This document shows positions 26,901 to 40,699 of a DNA stretch of 64,000 nt, piece after piece. Source of the DNA: Drosophila pseudoobscura (lineage: Eukaryota > Arthropoda > Insecta > Diptera > Drosophilidae); NCBI RefSeq assembly GCF_009870125.1, contig NC_046680.1:15209501-15273500 (forward strand), in the 5' to 3' direction. Made by a program: the position numbers and the translations under genes. Each line of letters starts with the position of its first letter. Position 1 is the stretch's first letter. The notes beneath the pieces are model-generated. The model had not been told where the DNA came from. It ran no database searches and saw only the letters and a list, made by a program, of their open reading frames with translations.

Positions 26901-28171
26901 GTCCCCACAGGGTATCCTGATCGGTGTCTTTCGTGGGTGGAGGAACTTTCGTGCCATAAATCATAAGGCGTTTCTACACGGCCATCCGCGACTGGAAAGG
27001 CTTTTGTCAACGGCTCTTCTCGCCTTAATTGACAGTCTTGTTGTGCGTACGAGTATGCCCAACTTTTGACACTTTTGTCTTATCGTAACAAATTGCCAAG
27101 TGTTTAAGATCTGGCATTCCAGGGGACCATTGTGTCTGGCCCCCTGAATGAATAACATTCTTCGGGCCTCCAATTTGCATACTGGATGGCATCCATCCGC
27201 TCGCTCTCTCCAGGCGACGGGGAAATGGGAATGTGTCAACAAATGGAGGCTTTGTTCCGAGCGACTTCCGCAGTGGATCGGGCCGGGCCGCCAAGGCGAT
27301 CTGAGTGTCTGTCTGTACGCGCTAAGCTCCCTGCTGCCTGCTCCCTAAGCTCGCTTTTTGTATGGCCACTAATCCAATAAATAATTCAATTGTGTCACAA
27401 AAATCAAATCAGTTGCGTGGGCCTGCCTGAAATAACAATTCGAAGTGGAAGTGGAACTGGAACTGTAACTTGGAGCTATGTACATATGTACCATGGCAGA
27501 TCAGAGGAGGGCTGAGGTTTTACATAATCCCACAGATCCGATCCCGGCCAAAGATAGAGCCGCAGAAACAACAACGATCGGATCCAACATGGGACACTGT
27601 GTGGAGGTCGGGTTATCGACCGAAATGCAAACAGGAACCATTGTCTATCCATATGGCACTGGCACTGGCACACACGCCAGATCCAACAATAGATCCAGCT
27701 TCAGCAGCAGCTCAGCTCTGAGTCTAACTCTGACTCCGTTCTGTATGGTGATTGAGTCGCCCGATACGACCTGACCGTGGCGTGAACAATCGCCAATTGC
27801 CAGAGACCTGAAATCGAAATCGAAGTCGAGATCCAGATCCAGATCCACATCGAGCCCAGGCCTGTGTCTGGGTCTGGGCAAACAAATAAATGTTTGCCGG
27901 TGGGTTAGCAAATGGCTGGGCATAAAACACGGCCAGGCTAAATGGCCAACAGAGGATTGACAGACAATTTATCGGACCGCAATGCTAATCAAAGGCAAAT
28001 CACGTTGAACCTGCGGCCCTGCCGCCAAATGACTTCATTAGCCGGGGCCCAAATAAATTGCTGGGAGATTGCTCAGACCGCTGCCAGGTTCTCGAGCCCG
28101 GGGAATTAAATATGAATTCATGTTTTCAATTGCAGACCCGAACGCGGACGCGAACTCGGACCCAGCTCAAA

Positions 28172-28212
28172 CTCCCAGTCCCAGTCCCAGTCCGAGTCCC
28201 AGTCCCAGTCCC
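28172..28212. repeat. CCCAGT hexanucleotide microsatellite
   Basis: About seven copies of CCCAGT with one CCGAGT variant. A related array lies near 31050-31092. Confidence 0.85.
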
Positions 28213-29084
28213 TGTGCCCCTCTCTGTGTCTTTCTCTCTCTCTCTTTGTTTCTGTGTCTGTCTAGAACATAATTAGTCCGAGAGTTGTGAGAACCCGAGA
28301 ATCTTTCATCTTCTATTGACATTAGCAATCAATCTGGGTCTCAACTTGTACAACATTTACTGTTTGGAAGTGTCCGGACCAAGTTTGGTCAGCGATTGTA
28401 GTTGGAGTCTCTGCTTGTTCCTCTTGCTGTTTCTGTGGATGTCTGTTGCTCTGGCCCCGTTTTAGAGCCTCCTTTGGCGACTGTTGCTGCTGAATTGTTA
28501 ACAACTCTCTAGCAGATCGGGGGAAGCATCTCCCCCCGCCCCCGAGTGAGAGCGGCTGATGCCTCTCCCCCTTAGGATCTGGATCTCTAGGATATGGGCC
28601 CGCTTTTTATTGACAGCCTGTGATCACGATCAGTGCGTAATGAGTGTGCTTCGGTTGATCATCTGCGTCAGTCCCCCGACACTCAGCTGGGCTCAGCTGA
28701 GCTGGGTTTTGGCCATTTCAAGTGCCAAAAACCTGGCAGTCGGCTGTCACAACAGGCGCTAAAACAAACAGGCCAAGCAAAAACGTTAACCAGACCCGCC
28801 GTCACCACAGCCACAGACGCAGCCACCTCCTTGGAGCTGGAGTTGGAGTCGGCCCTTTCTCATTTCTCCAGTGAGTGGCAGGCAGCTGACAAGCGTGCAT
28901 CATCGGTCCCATTGAGAGTTCCAGCCAGAGTCCAGAGTCAAAGACCATGTGTCCATGTCATGATGCCAAATTGTTGACTTTTTGGCCATTGCCATTGCCA
29001 TTGCCAATGGGCCAGGACGTCCAGCAAATGTACATAAATAATGCATTTCTCGTTCTCCTCCGCGGCCACATAGGGAGTTGGAAT

Positions 29085-29126
29085 GGCTGGCTGGCTGGCT
29101 GGCTGGATGGATGGATGGATGGATGG
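29085..29126. repeat. compound GGCT/GGAT microsatellite
   Basis: A run of GGCT tetramers changes directly into a run of GGAT tetramers. This is a compound array formed by spread of a point variant. Confidence 0.9.
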
Positions 29127-32100
29127 ACGAGATGGAGTGACATGAAATGGGTTGGACGTGGGGAGTCCACATGGATTTGGGTCAGTGGTGCTGCCTGTTC
29201 GGGTGCGACTAACAAGTGGATGAACTGCAATCAAATGCGTTTCTCCTGCCACGGTCCCGATTCCGATCCCGAACCCGATCTCGAACCCGATTCCATTCCA
29301 GTTGCCGTTGCCGTTCCGAATTGGGCTCTTTAAATGACTTCTGGCCGGGGGCAGTTCATTAAGGAGATTGTCGGCTTGCCCAGCCCGGCTCATTCTTATT
29401 CTTATACTTATTCGGGCGATAAGATGCTGACATTATTAAATAATAATAATCAATAAACTGCATTAGTTTTCATTAAAAATCCGCGATCCGATCCGATCCA
29501 GCGACAATGTCTTCATCTGCATCTCCATCTGGGCACCAGGGCACCTGGGGTGTATCTGTATCTGTATCTGTATCTGCGGTTCCCCTCCTGGTTACTGCAT
29601 CGGTAAGGTGGTGGGGAGAGCAGGGAGTTCGAACATTTACAGCGCTTTGCTTGAAATTTATGTTAATCGCTTGTTTTACTTTTAATTTCGCACTTAAAAT
29701 TGTCGCCATGCCGGGACCTGGACTGGAGTCTGGTCCATGGCAGGGTCTGGGCTCTAGCTCTGGCTCTGGCTCTGGCTGTGGCTGTGGCTCTGGGAACCTG
29801 TTCCCCCGACTAGTTCTCAGTATCTCCTGCCTAGGCAACCAGCAACTTTGACCAGCATCTATAAATTTTATCGATTCTTGCCCTCGCTGGCACTCGGATT
29901 TTAAAGCACATCAAAAGACAATAAAATATATCCACGAAATACTCCGAGTACCCAAAGCAGAGAGAGAACCTGTTTAGGCGGCAGAATTTAACTGCACTTC
30001 GGAGCGGGCGGAGGGGGAGGCGGAGGGGGAGGCTGAGGACTCGGATTTCTTTGTCGCCTGCATTATCATTACCGTTGCGGTTCCTGTTGCTTCTGCTGTT
30101 GCTCTCGGCCAGAGGCCGCTGCTGTAATTTCAGCATTTTATGTGGCAACAGTGCTGTTGTACTAGCGATTTGAAATGTTTCACCTAATTGGATAAGGCAA
30201 TCCCCTACCACTCTCGGCCTCAGACTTCCTCTCTCTCTCTCTGTAATCCCCAGCCGTAATCTATTGCTCTGGGACTTGGCTTCATACAAACAAGAAGGGC
30301 TGCGGACTCTTATGACCAAGCCCCTTCACAATTAAAGCACAATTGAGAGCGTTTGACACCAGCGAGGGCTGCTCCAGACCAAAGTCCAAACTATTCCTGG
30401 TCCGGCAAACAACGCTTCGAGCAGCCCTCGCTGTGCCTGCTCTGCATCAATGGGCCTCCAAAGCACAGTCAAATAGATGTCAAGAGCGGGGCAAACTTTT
30501 CACATAAGCCGCATGACAATTTGGGGCTTAAATATCTGGCTATTCACAGCAATCGACCCGGAGTCAAGAGCAGCCCAGAGCTGGTGTTGGAGTCCAGATT
30601 GGGAGTCGTAGCTCTAGAGGCAGAGGGAGAGAGCGAGGGAGACAGTGTCAGTCATGGCTTAGGCGTTGCCATGTGTGTCCGTCCGTGTGTGTTAATCCGC
30701 CCACACAGTCGGACAGACATAACCTCAACTCATTTTAATTGAAAATTGTCAACGGCTTCGGTTGTGGCTGTGGCTGTGGCTGCGGCTGCGACGACTCGAA
30801 AAGGCAACAAGGGGCAGCAGCACACACACTTCTAATCAAGATCGGGCCCAAGTCGAAGCGGTTTTGGTGGGCGGTGCGGCGCGTTGCGCCTGGGTCCTCG
30901 GCCCAAAAAGTTGCAGCTGCAGAAATGCGGAAATGTGTGTTTGCGAGCCGCAACTATTGCAACTAGCACAACCTTGGAACAATTCTGTTGGGCAACGTGT
31001 GGCTCCGACGCTGGTCCGGCTCTCCTGCCCCCCAGTCCGCCTGCCCACAGCCCCAGACCCAGTCCCAGTCCCAATCCCGGTCCCAGTCCCTGGCCCGTGC
31101 ACACGTAAATTAGCATAAATAGATTTCAATCACTTGGCAATAATTTCATTATGAGAAAGGCCGGATCGGCTGGATAGGAATAACACGCATGTGCCATCGC
31201 AGCTTGCGATCTTTTTATTGATTTTTCCTAAGTCAAATATGGCTTTGAACTTGGACTCTTGCGCCAAAGCTCGTAATACACTCACCCAGCGGGGGCAAGC
31301 CACAGAAGGAGCAAGAGTCCGATCCAGGGACTGAGACAGGAGACAGACAGACAGAGAGACAGACAGAGAGAGAGAGACGAAGGCGGCCGGTCACACGACG
31401 GAGGCACTCAGATAACAAACAAACGAAATATGCAAAAGTGCATCCAGGGAGCGATACCAAGAGAGGGAGATGGCCAATGACGGACAGACAGAGATGAAGC
31501 GAGTATGCTAACAAGATGCCAAACTGGCAACGGATTCGGCTCCGACTTGGACTGCGGCGTCATGAACTGGCAAAATATTAATCAGCCATGGGAGCTGAGA
31601 GAGCCGAGAGCTGAGAGCTGGAGTTTGAGCTGGAAGCGGAGCAGCACTGGACAGCAAGTGAGTGGCCAAAGTCAGCATCGAAAACGATTAATTCGCAGCA
31701 GGAGACACCTCAGCAGTGACCTGCCTATGGCCAGATCGAGGAGATGGGAGCTATAGATGCGATGCCCGACGGATACGACGCAGCCATCAGTGATGGCACA
31801 AAGTATTCTGCTGATCACACCAATAGCTGGGACACATACTAAATGCCGTTTAGGACTTGAAGCAAACATACACAAATCATACTGTTTTCCGCATAAATCC
31901 AACGATTTCATGGTATTACAAAGAATTAATCTATTGGCAAACAGCTGTTTTATTTATTACTTACGATCTACTATTACTCTAGTGTGGATATGATCTAGGC
32001 AGTTAGTATATATCCAGCGGATAGTGGAAATCTATTGAAAAGAGACTTAACAATTCTTTTCAATGAATCACGAGAGCAAAAAGTGTCATCACTAGGTTCT

Positions 32101-32284
32101 GTGATTGTAGGTATTTGCTTCGTTCTCAATGGCTTTACATCTCTCATTGGGGGGACTTAAGCTGATCTTCTTTGGGAATTGAATTCTTCGGCCAACTAAT
32201 TGCCATCGAAAATGCTGATTGACTCAAATCCCTGAAGACGTTTTCACAATTTACGCAAATCCCTCAAAATTAGAGTTACCGTAT

Positions 32285-32315
32285 GCAAACAAACAAACAA
32301 ACAAACAACGTGGAT

Positions 32316-32342
<27 letters not shown>
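32285..32342. repeat. AAAC and AC microsatellites side by side
   Basis: Six AAAC tetramers are followed, after a short spacer, by about 14 AC dimers. Confidence 0.9.
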
Positions 32343-32346
<4 letters not shown>

Positions 32347-35100
32347 GGGGGGACCCCTGTGTGCGTTTTCGAATGAATGTGCGAGTATGGGTTAAGCTTT
32401 CCTACATTTCTCCCTGCAACTGCTGCTGGCTGCTGGCTGCTCATCATGGCAAATGGTAAAGTCATTTCTCATGTTGCCAAGATTTATGGCTTCCACCTTC
32501 TCGAGTCGCATGTGGAAGCCGCCGCCGCCGCCGCCGCCGCCTCACAAACGCCTCAGAATGCGGCTGCTGCCAGGAGCGGCAGCAGCAGCAGCAGCGGCAG
32601 CAGCAGAAGAACGACTGCCATTCGCACTGAAATTGAATTCTGCTCCGTTGCGCGCATCCCGCTATGATTGATCACTAAATTGCACAAGCTTAAGCCCGAC
32701 GCGAACCCCCATCATGGTGGGGCGGGGGCGCGGGGAGCCCGGAGCATTCGCAGGGAGTAGAGAGTAGGGAGCAGGGGTGCTGGGCAGGGCAGGGCGGCTC
32801 ACATTTTTGTTGCATGCTTACAATCAGATCTGTCAGATCAGTTTCCTCTTCTCGGCGGAGGATTGTTTCTTGTTTCTGTTTTTTGAGCTCTTCTTCCATT
32901 TTCGGCAGTTTTGTTTTGTTCGCCGATTCGACGGCTCTCCTTCGGTCTGCTCTGCACTGTTCTGTTTTGTTCTGTTCTGGCATACGTTTAATCCGGCTCC
33001 TGCCTGGATGCGAGAGATCTGGCACCCGGCACCCGGCACCAGGCACCAGGCATCCGGCACCACTGCCTCACCAACTCCGAAGGCGTTCCATGGGGCGTTT
33101 TATTGTTATATCGACACCAGTAGTTTCGGTGCACAGTTCCCGTCATTTGCATTAAGGCTGCCGCCATTTCCCCAGTGGTTCGAGCCGGGCTCGAGTGGAC
33201 CAGTGGATCGGACCACCAAAAAGGCCATTAAAACCGCTCATTGAAAATATTTTAAGTGTTTTTTTATATGTCATTTTATTGCTGGATATGGGATTGAAAT
33301 GGGGGGGATGGCATTGACGGGATGATGGGATCTCTTTTATACAGCCGATGCTCGGTAGAATTTGTTTATCGTTAATGGCCCCCATTTACGATGTAATTCT
33401 GTGATGAATGCCTAAGCATCCACTTCCATTCCATTCCATACCATTCCCGGGCAGATCGGTTTCCTGCGCCGCCGCCTTATCTGTGCCAGAGCTTCCGTTG
33501 GGCGCCCAGATCGAGAGGAGCGATTGATCCATAAAAATGCAAATGCATTAATAATAGTTATAATATCGAATGTGTTAAGCCCCCTCCAAATAGGGGCAAG
33601 CATTTTCACACCTCACCCAGCCGCAGAATAGATAGTTGATGTGGCTGTGGATGTGGCTGCTTCATGGGGCTGTGGATGCTGCTTATGGACTCGATTTCAT
33701 TTATGGCAAACCCAACAAACTTCCACCATAAAATGGTTAGAAAGCTCCAGTCCACTCCACTCCACGCCACTCCACTTCAGTCCACTTTGTAGCCCAGTGT
33801 GTGTGTGTGAAATTAACTTATTGCCTTTTATTGGCAGTATAAACAACTTGGCAAACATTTTCCAGCCCGGCCATTTGTTATGGAGCTACTTGTCCAACCG
33901 GAAATGTGACTCGCTCTGTGTCTGCGTCTGCGTTTGAGTTTGGATCTATGGCTGGTTCATACGGACCCTCGCCCTTCCTGGCCCACTGTTAACGCAGAAG
34001 AACGAACAGATCGAAGCGCCAGAAAACGCCCTGCAAGGATTTGCATACCAGCTCTGGCTCTGGCTCTGGCCCTGGCTCGAGCTCACTGCCGAATCAATTG
34101 AACCATGGAGCTCAGTGCTTATTTGCTTATTTGCATGGGAGGCTAGCGAAACTGGCCATGGCCTAGAGTCTTTCGTGTTCGCCGTGGCCGCTGTGGCCGC
34201 TCCTGCCGTGGCTGACCTAACAACATGTTGCCGATGTACTCGCACTCGTATCCGCAGGAGAAGCACAAGGAGGGTCAGTCAGTGTATGGCGATGATATCT
34301 CTCTTAGTGCTGAGAGCCGAGAGCTGCAGCAGCTCCACCAACAGCTCCAACAGCGCAAGATGTTGCGGCAGTGCCTGTTTGCTGTTGCTGTTGCTGTTGC
34401 AGTTGCGCGCATTTTAATTGAATTAACATTTTTACTAGTGTAATGATTTCAATTAGTTTGCACCTCGCCATGTATTGTCAGGCTGCTTGGATGCACAGCA
34501 CTCAGCCACTAGCAGCCATGTGGCAGTTGCAGTGGCAGTGGCAGTGGCAGAGTCCCGACATTCTACCGGCATTCGGTACACTCGAGTATACGAGTATACG
34601 ATCGTATTGGTACGAGTATGTCTGCCGCCTCGATCTCGATCTCTGTTGCACTGAGCTGGTGGCTGGTTCGGCGGTGCCCTGCCTCCTGCTCGATTTGGCT
34701 GCCGGCTTCGGGTCTGGTCTCCACATTTGCATTAATTGCTTGTTGCTGTTGCAACTCCTGCATTGCTGTTGCAACTTCTTCTCTGGCTGCACGTGTTTGT
34801 TTTCTGGCATTGTACTCGTGTTTGGCTTACTAATGGCTTAATAGTTTTATTGCCGCATCGATTTGCATTCGAGTTTGGTCAGATGTTGAATACCTTGTGG
34901 CTGCGGTCCCTGCCCTTGTCTGCAGTCCTGACCCGAGACCCAGAGACTCGAGATTCGAGTCTCGAGTCATCGAGGACCCATTTCTCGCACACCCCTCCGT
35001 CGCCCGCGTTTGTCAACTTGTCGTTTTGTGTCATTTCGCCGGCTTATCTTCAGAGTCGCATTCATTTTCGATTTTATTTCTGCCTTCTGACATCGCGGCC

Positions 35101-35128
35101 CCGGCCCTGGCCCTGGCCCTGGCCCTGG
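35101..35128. repeat. GGCCCT hexanucleotide microsatellite
   Basis: About four tandem GGCCCT copies. On the minus strand this reads as Gly/Pro-rich junk, which explains the frames found there. Confidence 0.85.
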
Positions 35129-38060
35129 ACCATCCTCAGTGCCCGCGTCGGCGTGGCCAGGCCCAGGCATTGATAGCAACAACAGCAACAACAAGATGGG
35201 CAAGAGCCAGTCATCTGCCGTGGTTGGTCCTGGCGGGCATGCATTAACTTTAAGTGTAGGTTACTGATAAGCGTGCCTCGGCATTGGTGATGCATCGCCA
35301 TCGCTGGGTGCCGTGCACTCTCTGCCTCTGCCACTGCCACTGCACGCCACTGTCCCCTCTCCTTTGCCATGGTCCCTTTTCTGTGCCACTTTTTGGGGGC
35401 CCTACATCCTGCGCGCCTGTCGCCGGCGAAACAAGTTTGTGCGTTGAGTCTTTTGTTTTATGCGCTGATTCTTCTTTTCGGACTGTGATTTTGGGGCCAA
35501 ATCACTGCATATGCATAAATAAATGCGATAAGGCCGGTCGCTGTTGCTGGGCCCCTCCATCCCTCACCCCCCCCTCGCCACTGCGGCCACTATTGCCACT
35601 CTCTTTTGCATATTTGTCGATTTGTCGTTGTCCCTCATTTCGTCGCAGCTTCCATTCCATTCCACTCGACTCGACTCGACTCCACTCCACTCGAGTCCAC
35701 TCCACTCCATGACATACGATGTGTTGGCGCTGCAATTCCCTGAGATGGGGAATACATTAAGACTGGTCCCCGGCTACGGCTACGGCCCCGCAGCCTGTCC
35801 CATCGGTCCGCTAAATTGATATTCTGGTTTCGGGGGCCGTCCTTCCCTACTCCCTTTTCCCTTCTACCAGAGCATGAGACTCGCACAAATCAGCGTTAAA
35901 AATTAATTGTCTGTTATTATCGTGGATTATTCATAATTTATTCTAAGCTCAAGCTCGAGCTGAAGCTGAAGCTCATGACTGAATTTAATGCCGAAGTCGG
36001 AGCTGGAGTTATGTATTCGTTATAAATTAAGTCCAACTCGTAATTATGGTCATTTGGCAAGTGTTTACTTAGCGCTTAGACCGGGCGTGCCCTCCATTTG
36101 TCTTCATAACAAAGCCAGCAGCTCTGCCCCTGGCCATGCCCATGCCCAGACTCCCTCATTTGCATAAGAGAGCGTCTTCCCATCCAACCCTCCGACCATC
36201 CGACAGCAGCCTCCGATCCGAAAATGTCAGAAACACATGTAATGCGCCTAATTACGAGTCTGCCTGCACTCGAACAGCCGAAAGTGGCTCCGGATCGGTA
36301 CAGATTGAGAAGAGAACCGCCTGTCCAGGGTGGGATTCGTCCGCCCAGGTACCCAGCTTTCGATCGTTACTCGCATCGCTGGACGAAGCCCCGCGAATTG
36401 GGCGCCTGCTGATTGAGTCCGCTCCTGAAGGGTCCGTGCTCAAGCAACGATCAATAAAAAGCTGCCAGGCTGAAGCTGCGCCTGAGTCATCCTCTGTCCT
36501 CCGTCGCACTCTCTATCTCTCTCTTGTGGTTGAGGCTGCTGCAGCAGGGCCACAAAATAAGAGCAAAGCCATCCAGAAATGCAGAAATTTATATGGTAAC
36601 AACTTCAAGGAATTTGTCAAGCCAGAAGATGGAGATGGAGATGCTTCTGGAGCCAGCCGGGACTCGCATTGTCTTCATCTCGTTTCATTTCGTTTCGCTT
36701 CGGTTCGGTTTCGTTTCGTTCTTGGGGTCCATTAAATGCCCAACAATTTGTTTTGGGCAACTGTCACACGAGTTGGCACAATGTGCCTCAGACCTGCCAG
36801 GCCTGTCCCCATCCCAGTTCCCATCCCTTCACTCTCCTGCGACAGTGGCAGTCAAGAGGTTTCCCTTCGGTTTTCAGTGCGGAACTTAATTAACTCGTTG
36901 CTGTCTCATTTGGCCTGTCACATTTCGAGCTGCCTTTCTCCGAGAAACCGCAATGCGATGATCATTTGAATGCATTTTGTCATCGCTGCAACAGTTTCAA
37001 CTACTCGAATTACCCCCGCTGACGTGGGTTGTTAGGATGAGAGTGAGAGTCCGGGCCGTGGGTGGCAGGGAGGCCGAATGAAAGCCAAAGAAAAGCCGGC
37101 AGAAACCGCTCAAGCGCAAAAGCAGCCCACTGAGCTTTCTTGTCTCCTTTCAAATGCGGCGGCTGCATCGCATTTCCATGCGGGCCAGGCCAATACACCC
37201 TTCGTCAACGAGGCGGTGCCGCCGCGTAGGGCCAATACTTTGCACTCACTTTGGCCAAATTGTAAATTATTTGCAATTTCTCAATTTGCAAATTGCTTAA
37301 ATTAGCCCTCATCGAGGGAACAGACGACAGTATTTGGCATTGGCATTGGCAGAGGCAGAGGCACCCACCCAGGTGATGGCCATGGCATTGGTCGCAACAT
37401 TTTGATGGCGCATGCGGCATTTATGCTGATTATGTTGCATATAAATTCTTTCCTCCTGCCGGTGCTGCCGCAATGGCGAATGTTTACATGCGAACGCGAC
37501 TCCGAGTCCGGCCCTTGCTCTGCGGTACTCTGATCTGGCTGAGGTTCATAAATTTTGCCACAGCTCTGACTTGAACTCGTTCAACGCTGCAACACTGCAA
37601 CACTGCACTACACAGGCAAAAAGGCGACCAAGAGCCCAACAAGGGTAAAGGAAATCTCAAGAGGGCATTCAACGAGGCGGCAAACACCGGGAGACGCTTC
37701 CTTCGCAAACTCTGGATACCCTTGGGGCAACGGCAGTGGGAGCCCTACTGCAGGAGTGTGCGAGCCCCTTGCCATAGTCGTCGCTGGTCAATCGGTTAGG
37801 GTACGGCGAGTAAACATAAAGTTGCATACAAATTGTTGCCTCGTCTCTTGGCCACTTGGTGGAGCCAAGTCGAGGCCTTCGTCTTTGTGTCCGTCTTCAG
37901 CAAACACATTTTAGCCTTTTGAGCGCGCCTTGACGACAGATTTAGACGTTAAGCAGCCGCGTTAAGTGTCCCCTGGGAAACGCGGCTAAGCATGCTCCGT
38001 GTTGACAAAACGACTCCACGTCTGGATGTTGTGGCTCATGTTGTTGCCTCTTGCTCCCCA

Positions 38061-38132
38061 GTTGCTGTAGCCGTTGCTGTTGCCGTTGCTGTTGCTATTG
38101 CCGTTGCTGTTGCTATTGCTGTTGCTGTTGCT
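38061..38132. repeat. GTTGCT/GTTGCC hexamer array
   Basis: About twelve imperfect hexamers of GTTGCT, GTTGCC and GTTGCTATT types. It reads as CAG-like runs on the minus strand. There is no sign that it is translated. Confidence 0.85.
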
Positions 38133-40424
38133 ACTGCCATGTTGTTCAAGTGCTGTCGTTGCTGTGGCAATTTGTATGGCCATAGATGCAATCGCGGTAC
38201 CAAATTTTAACACCATTACCTGACCACAGTTTTCAGCTTTTAGTTCTCCGTTTCTTAGGCTTTTAGCAGCTCTCGAGTCGCGCTTGTTTGTCTCACTTTG
38301 CTGCATATTTTCGCGCCTAATTTGCGGCGGATCGGGATCGTGCGGCCCCACCCTGAAGCCCCGTTCGAGCCAAACGCAGCTGCACCGAATTGTGGGTGCC
38401 GGCCTAGCGGAGTGGACTGGCTGGAGTCACAGCCCCGATCTGTATAGGGGACGGAGTCTGTGTGTGTGTGTGCACAGCTGCTCGGTGGGGCAAACGGCGT
38501 GGAGTGGCAGGCCACAACCGCAAAACGCTTGAGCTTTGAATTGAGCGGAAAGATGATTGATTGATTGATTGCAGCCAAAACGTCCCTCGACTGCAGTTTC
38601 TCCTGCCTCGGCCGCCTGTGGTCAGCGAAATTTGATCCCCATCTGAACATCAGCGCATCAGCAGCGGGGCAGCAGTCGGTAGCAACAGCGATGGTAGCGA
38701 TGGCACAAGTGACAAAACAGCAACAAAATGTAATAATTGATAGCGACAGTGTGGACAGTGGCTTCAGCTGTGGCTGTGGCTGGGGCTGTGGCTGATGGTC
38801 CAGGTCCGACTCTGAGCAGCCCCCTTCCGTTGGATTAAGCACAAATTGTGTTTATGTTCCACACATAGAAATTGTGACAAGTTAATATACGAGAAGCAAC
38901 AAATCCGATTATAGGCATGACTTGATTTCATTTGCATCTGGCCTCCTGTCCGCAAATTGTTGCAGCCACAGAGCACCTCCCATCGCCCGTCTTCCGACCC
39001 CTGTGTCTGTGTCTGTGTCTGCGTCTTCGCCAGGCCTTGGCCTGTCCTGTCCCGTACCGTACCGTCCCGCCGGCTCCTAATTGCATCCCCTGAACATAAA
39101 AATTAATTATAAATTCCATATTTGGCGGCGGAGAATGTCGCGAGTGTTGCTTATTTTATTGTTATGGTCAACCAGTTCTGCCACTCACTGCAGCTGGGGC
39201 ACTGTTGTTCCAGCCAGGAGCCAGGCTGCCCCCAAAAACCCAGACAAAAGACTGAGACGGAGACGGAGACGGAGACTGGGACTGGGACTGAGACTACGAC
39301 TAAGGCTGAAAAGCACAGCTTTTCAATTTAATTTAAATGGGTTTATAATTTATTTGATGCCTGCTCCGATCACACTGGGACCACACAGCACCACTATATC
39401 GCGTAGAGTATAACAAATTATCTCGTGGCCAATTTAAAATGTTTAATTCAACATAAAAATCAACCAGCAGAGTGGGAAGACTCCACTAAAGAGCCACACA
39501 ACACATTATGTGGAGAAACAGAAAAAGAAACTAAATCCAAATGAGACACGAAACGCGATAAATTTGTACAATAAAAAACAAAACTGATTTCCGTCTAATG
39601 CGATTGACACCTAAAAACACACACACACAAAATGGAGGGAGGGGAAACCAAAACCCTATACGACCTATAGTTTATACCCTATACACACTTCTGCGCCTAT
39701 TTCTAGCATCTTTGTTTCGCTTCATTCCCAATTCCCTTTCCCATTCCAGTTCCTGTGAAGTCAACCAAGTCAAACAAAGCCAATCACAAAGAACAACAGA
39801 AACAAACAACCGAAATAAACTGAAATACAAGATACATAAATAATGTTATTAACATAGACACACCACCATCGCCATACCTACTGGCAGTCTGACTCTGGCG
39901 CTGTCTCTGGCTCGGGCTCGGGGCTCGGACTCCGACTCTGACTGGGAGTCAAGCCGGGGGCCGTGCCAGGTCAGGTTGATTAGCTCATCACTTGGACCAC
40001 TGAAAAAGACACTTCCAGCTGACACTGATTGGTCGCTGTGGTCCACAACTTGACAACGAGTAGTCGACGGAGAGAGAGAGAGGCAGTGAGAACTTTACTT
40101 TTGATGCTATCGACTGCTTTGATACCCGTCATTTTTATTAATCATTTATTCACGGTGGCACAGGTTTTTACTTTCGCAAAAACTTTTCGATTTAAAAATT
40201 GGCGCAAAGATCGACAAAGATGGCGCATTTCCTCGTTGAAATGAAAAGTGTGCGGTTTTTGATTCAACAAAACGAAACAAATTGATGACTTACTTACTGT
40301 AATGACTGAAGTAATTCCAACATTTGCCAGGGCTTTTTGACTTTTTGTAAATTACTTTTTGCTGCCGCCCACACACAAATTTGTTTACACTTTCATACTA
40401 ACAGCTGACGCCGGCCGATTTCGT

Positions 40425-40432
40425 TATCGATA
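40425..40432. promoter_or_regulatory. DRE element of an isolated promoter
   Basis: A perfect TATCGATA (DREF binding site) lies about 125 bases before the ATG of the small spliced unit at 40557. DREs mark housekeeping-type core promoters in Drosophila, and the other DREs in the window sit in the Ote/pen-2 promoter. On the minus strand a consensus donor (ACAGTAAGTAAG, about 40290-40302) follows, so the promoter may be bidirectional. Confidence 0.55.
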
Positions 40433-40556
40433 CATCGGATTATGCTCATAACATACGATTTTGTGCGCATTTCAAATTGTGCGCTGAACAGCACAAAGCT
40501 GTGCGTTTGCGAAAACGGGAGCACCTAGAAACAAAAACAAAACGTTTTGGCTGACA

Positions 40557-40660
40557 ATGCACAACACAAAAGTAAGTGAAAACCCAAGCCTGCTGATTGT
40601 TTCGCTAATTCCGATATTTTGTAGATACAAATGAAACGAGCATGCCCCACAAGCCATTAG
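40557..40660 (+). ncRNA. putative miniature spliced transcript (ncRNA or 16-residue peptide)
   Basis: ATG at 40557 in the context GACAATG, then five codons to a consensus donor (AAA|GTAAGT at 40572). A 53-bp intron carries a GCTAATT branch site near its end and a TTTTGTAG acceptor (40624). Exon 2 stops at TAG 40658-40660. The spliced frame reads MHNTKIQMKRACPTSH. An AATAAA follows at about 40685, which would make a very short mRNA. A DRE lies upstream. The donor, branch site, acceptor and poly(A) order are seen directly. That it is transcribed is inference, and coding capacity is doubtful. It could also be the remnant of a relocated gene. Confidence 0.35.
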
Positions 40661-40699
40661 TAGTACTGGGTATGCGAGCCGAAATAAATATAAATTCGT

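Larger units (their letters stand above)
22351..31740. other. gene-poor intergenic DNA, part 3
   Basis: No gene is supported. Arrays include GGGAC near 23883, GGCT/GGAT near 29085 and CCCAGT near 28172. An AT-rich island spans about 25640-26800 with lower GC than its surroundings. It includes a perfect 14-bp palindrome CCATATCGATATGG at 25643-25656 that contains a DRE core. The island has AATAAA motifs at about 26170-26195 but no complete ATG-started frame of note. Confidence 0.5.
31741..40380. other. gene-poor intergenic DNA, part 4
   Basis: No protein gene is supported. Contents include an AAAC array joined to an AC array (32285-32342), a GCC run (32518-32540), a GGCACC-type array (33016-33062), a GGCCCT array (35101-35128) and a GTTGCT/GTTGCC array (38061-38132). 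Unique AT-rich stretches lie at 31800-32250 and 39340-39850. I see no splice-linked exons. Confidence 0.5.

Noticed and set aside
29260..29300. tRNA-like GATCTCGAACCCGATTCC segment
   Set aside because: It is part of a CCCGAT hexamer repeat and no cloverleaf arms flank it.
31320..31500. Mobile-element signature from GACGGACAGACAGAGA
   Set aside because: It resembles the reverse of the GTCCGTCTGTCCGT block only within a simple CAGA repeat; the rest of the element is missing.
36136..36735. 199-codon plus-strand frame between 36.1 and 36.7 kb
   Set aside because: The composition is low-complexity at the end, there is no protein family resemblance, and it has no promoter or poly(A) support. A chance frame is more likely, though it is the longest in the desert.
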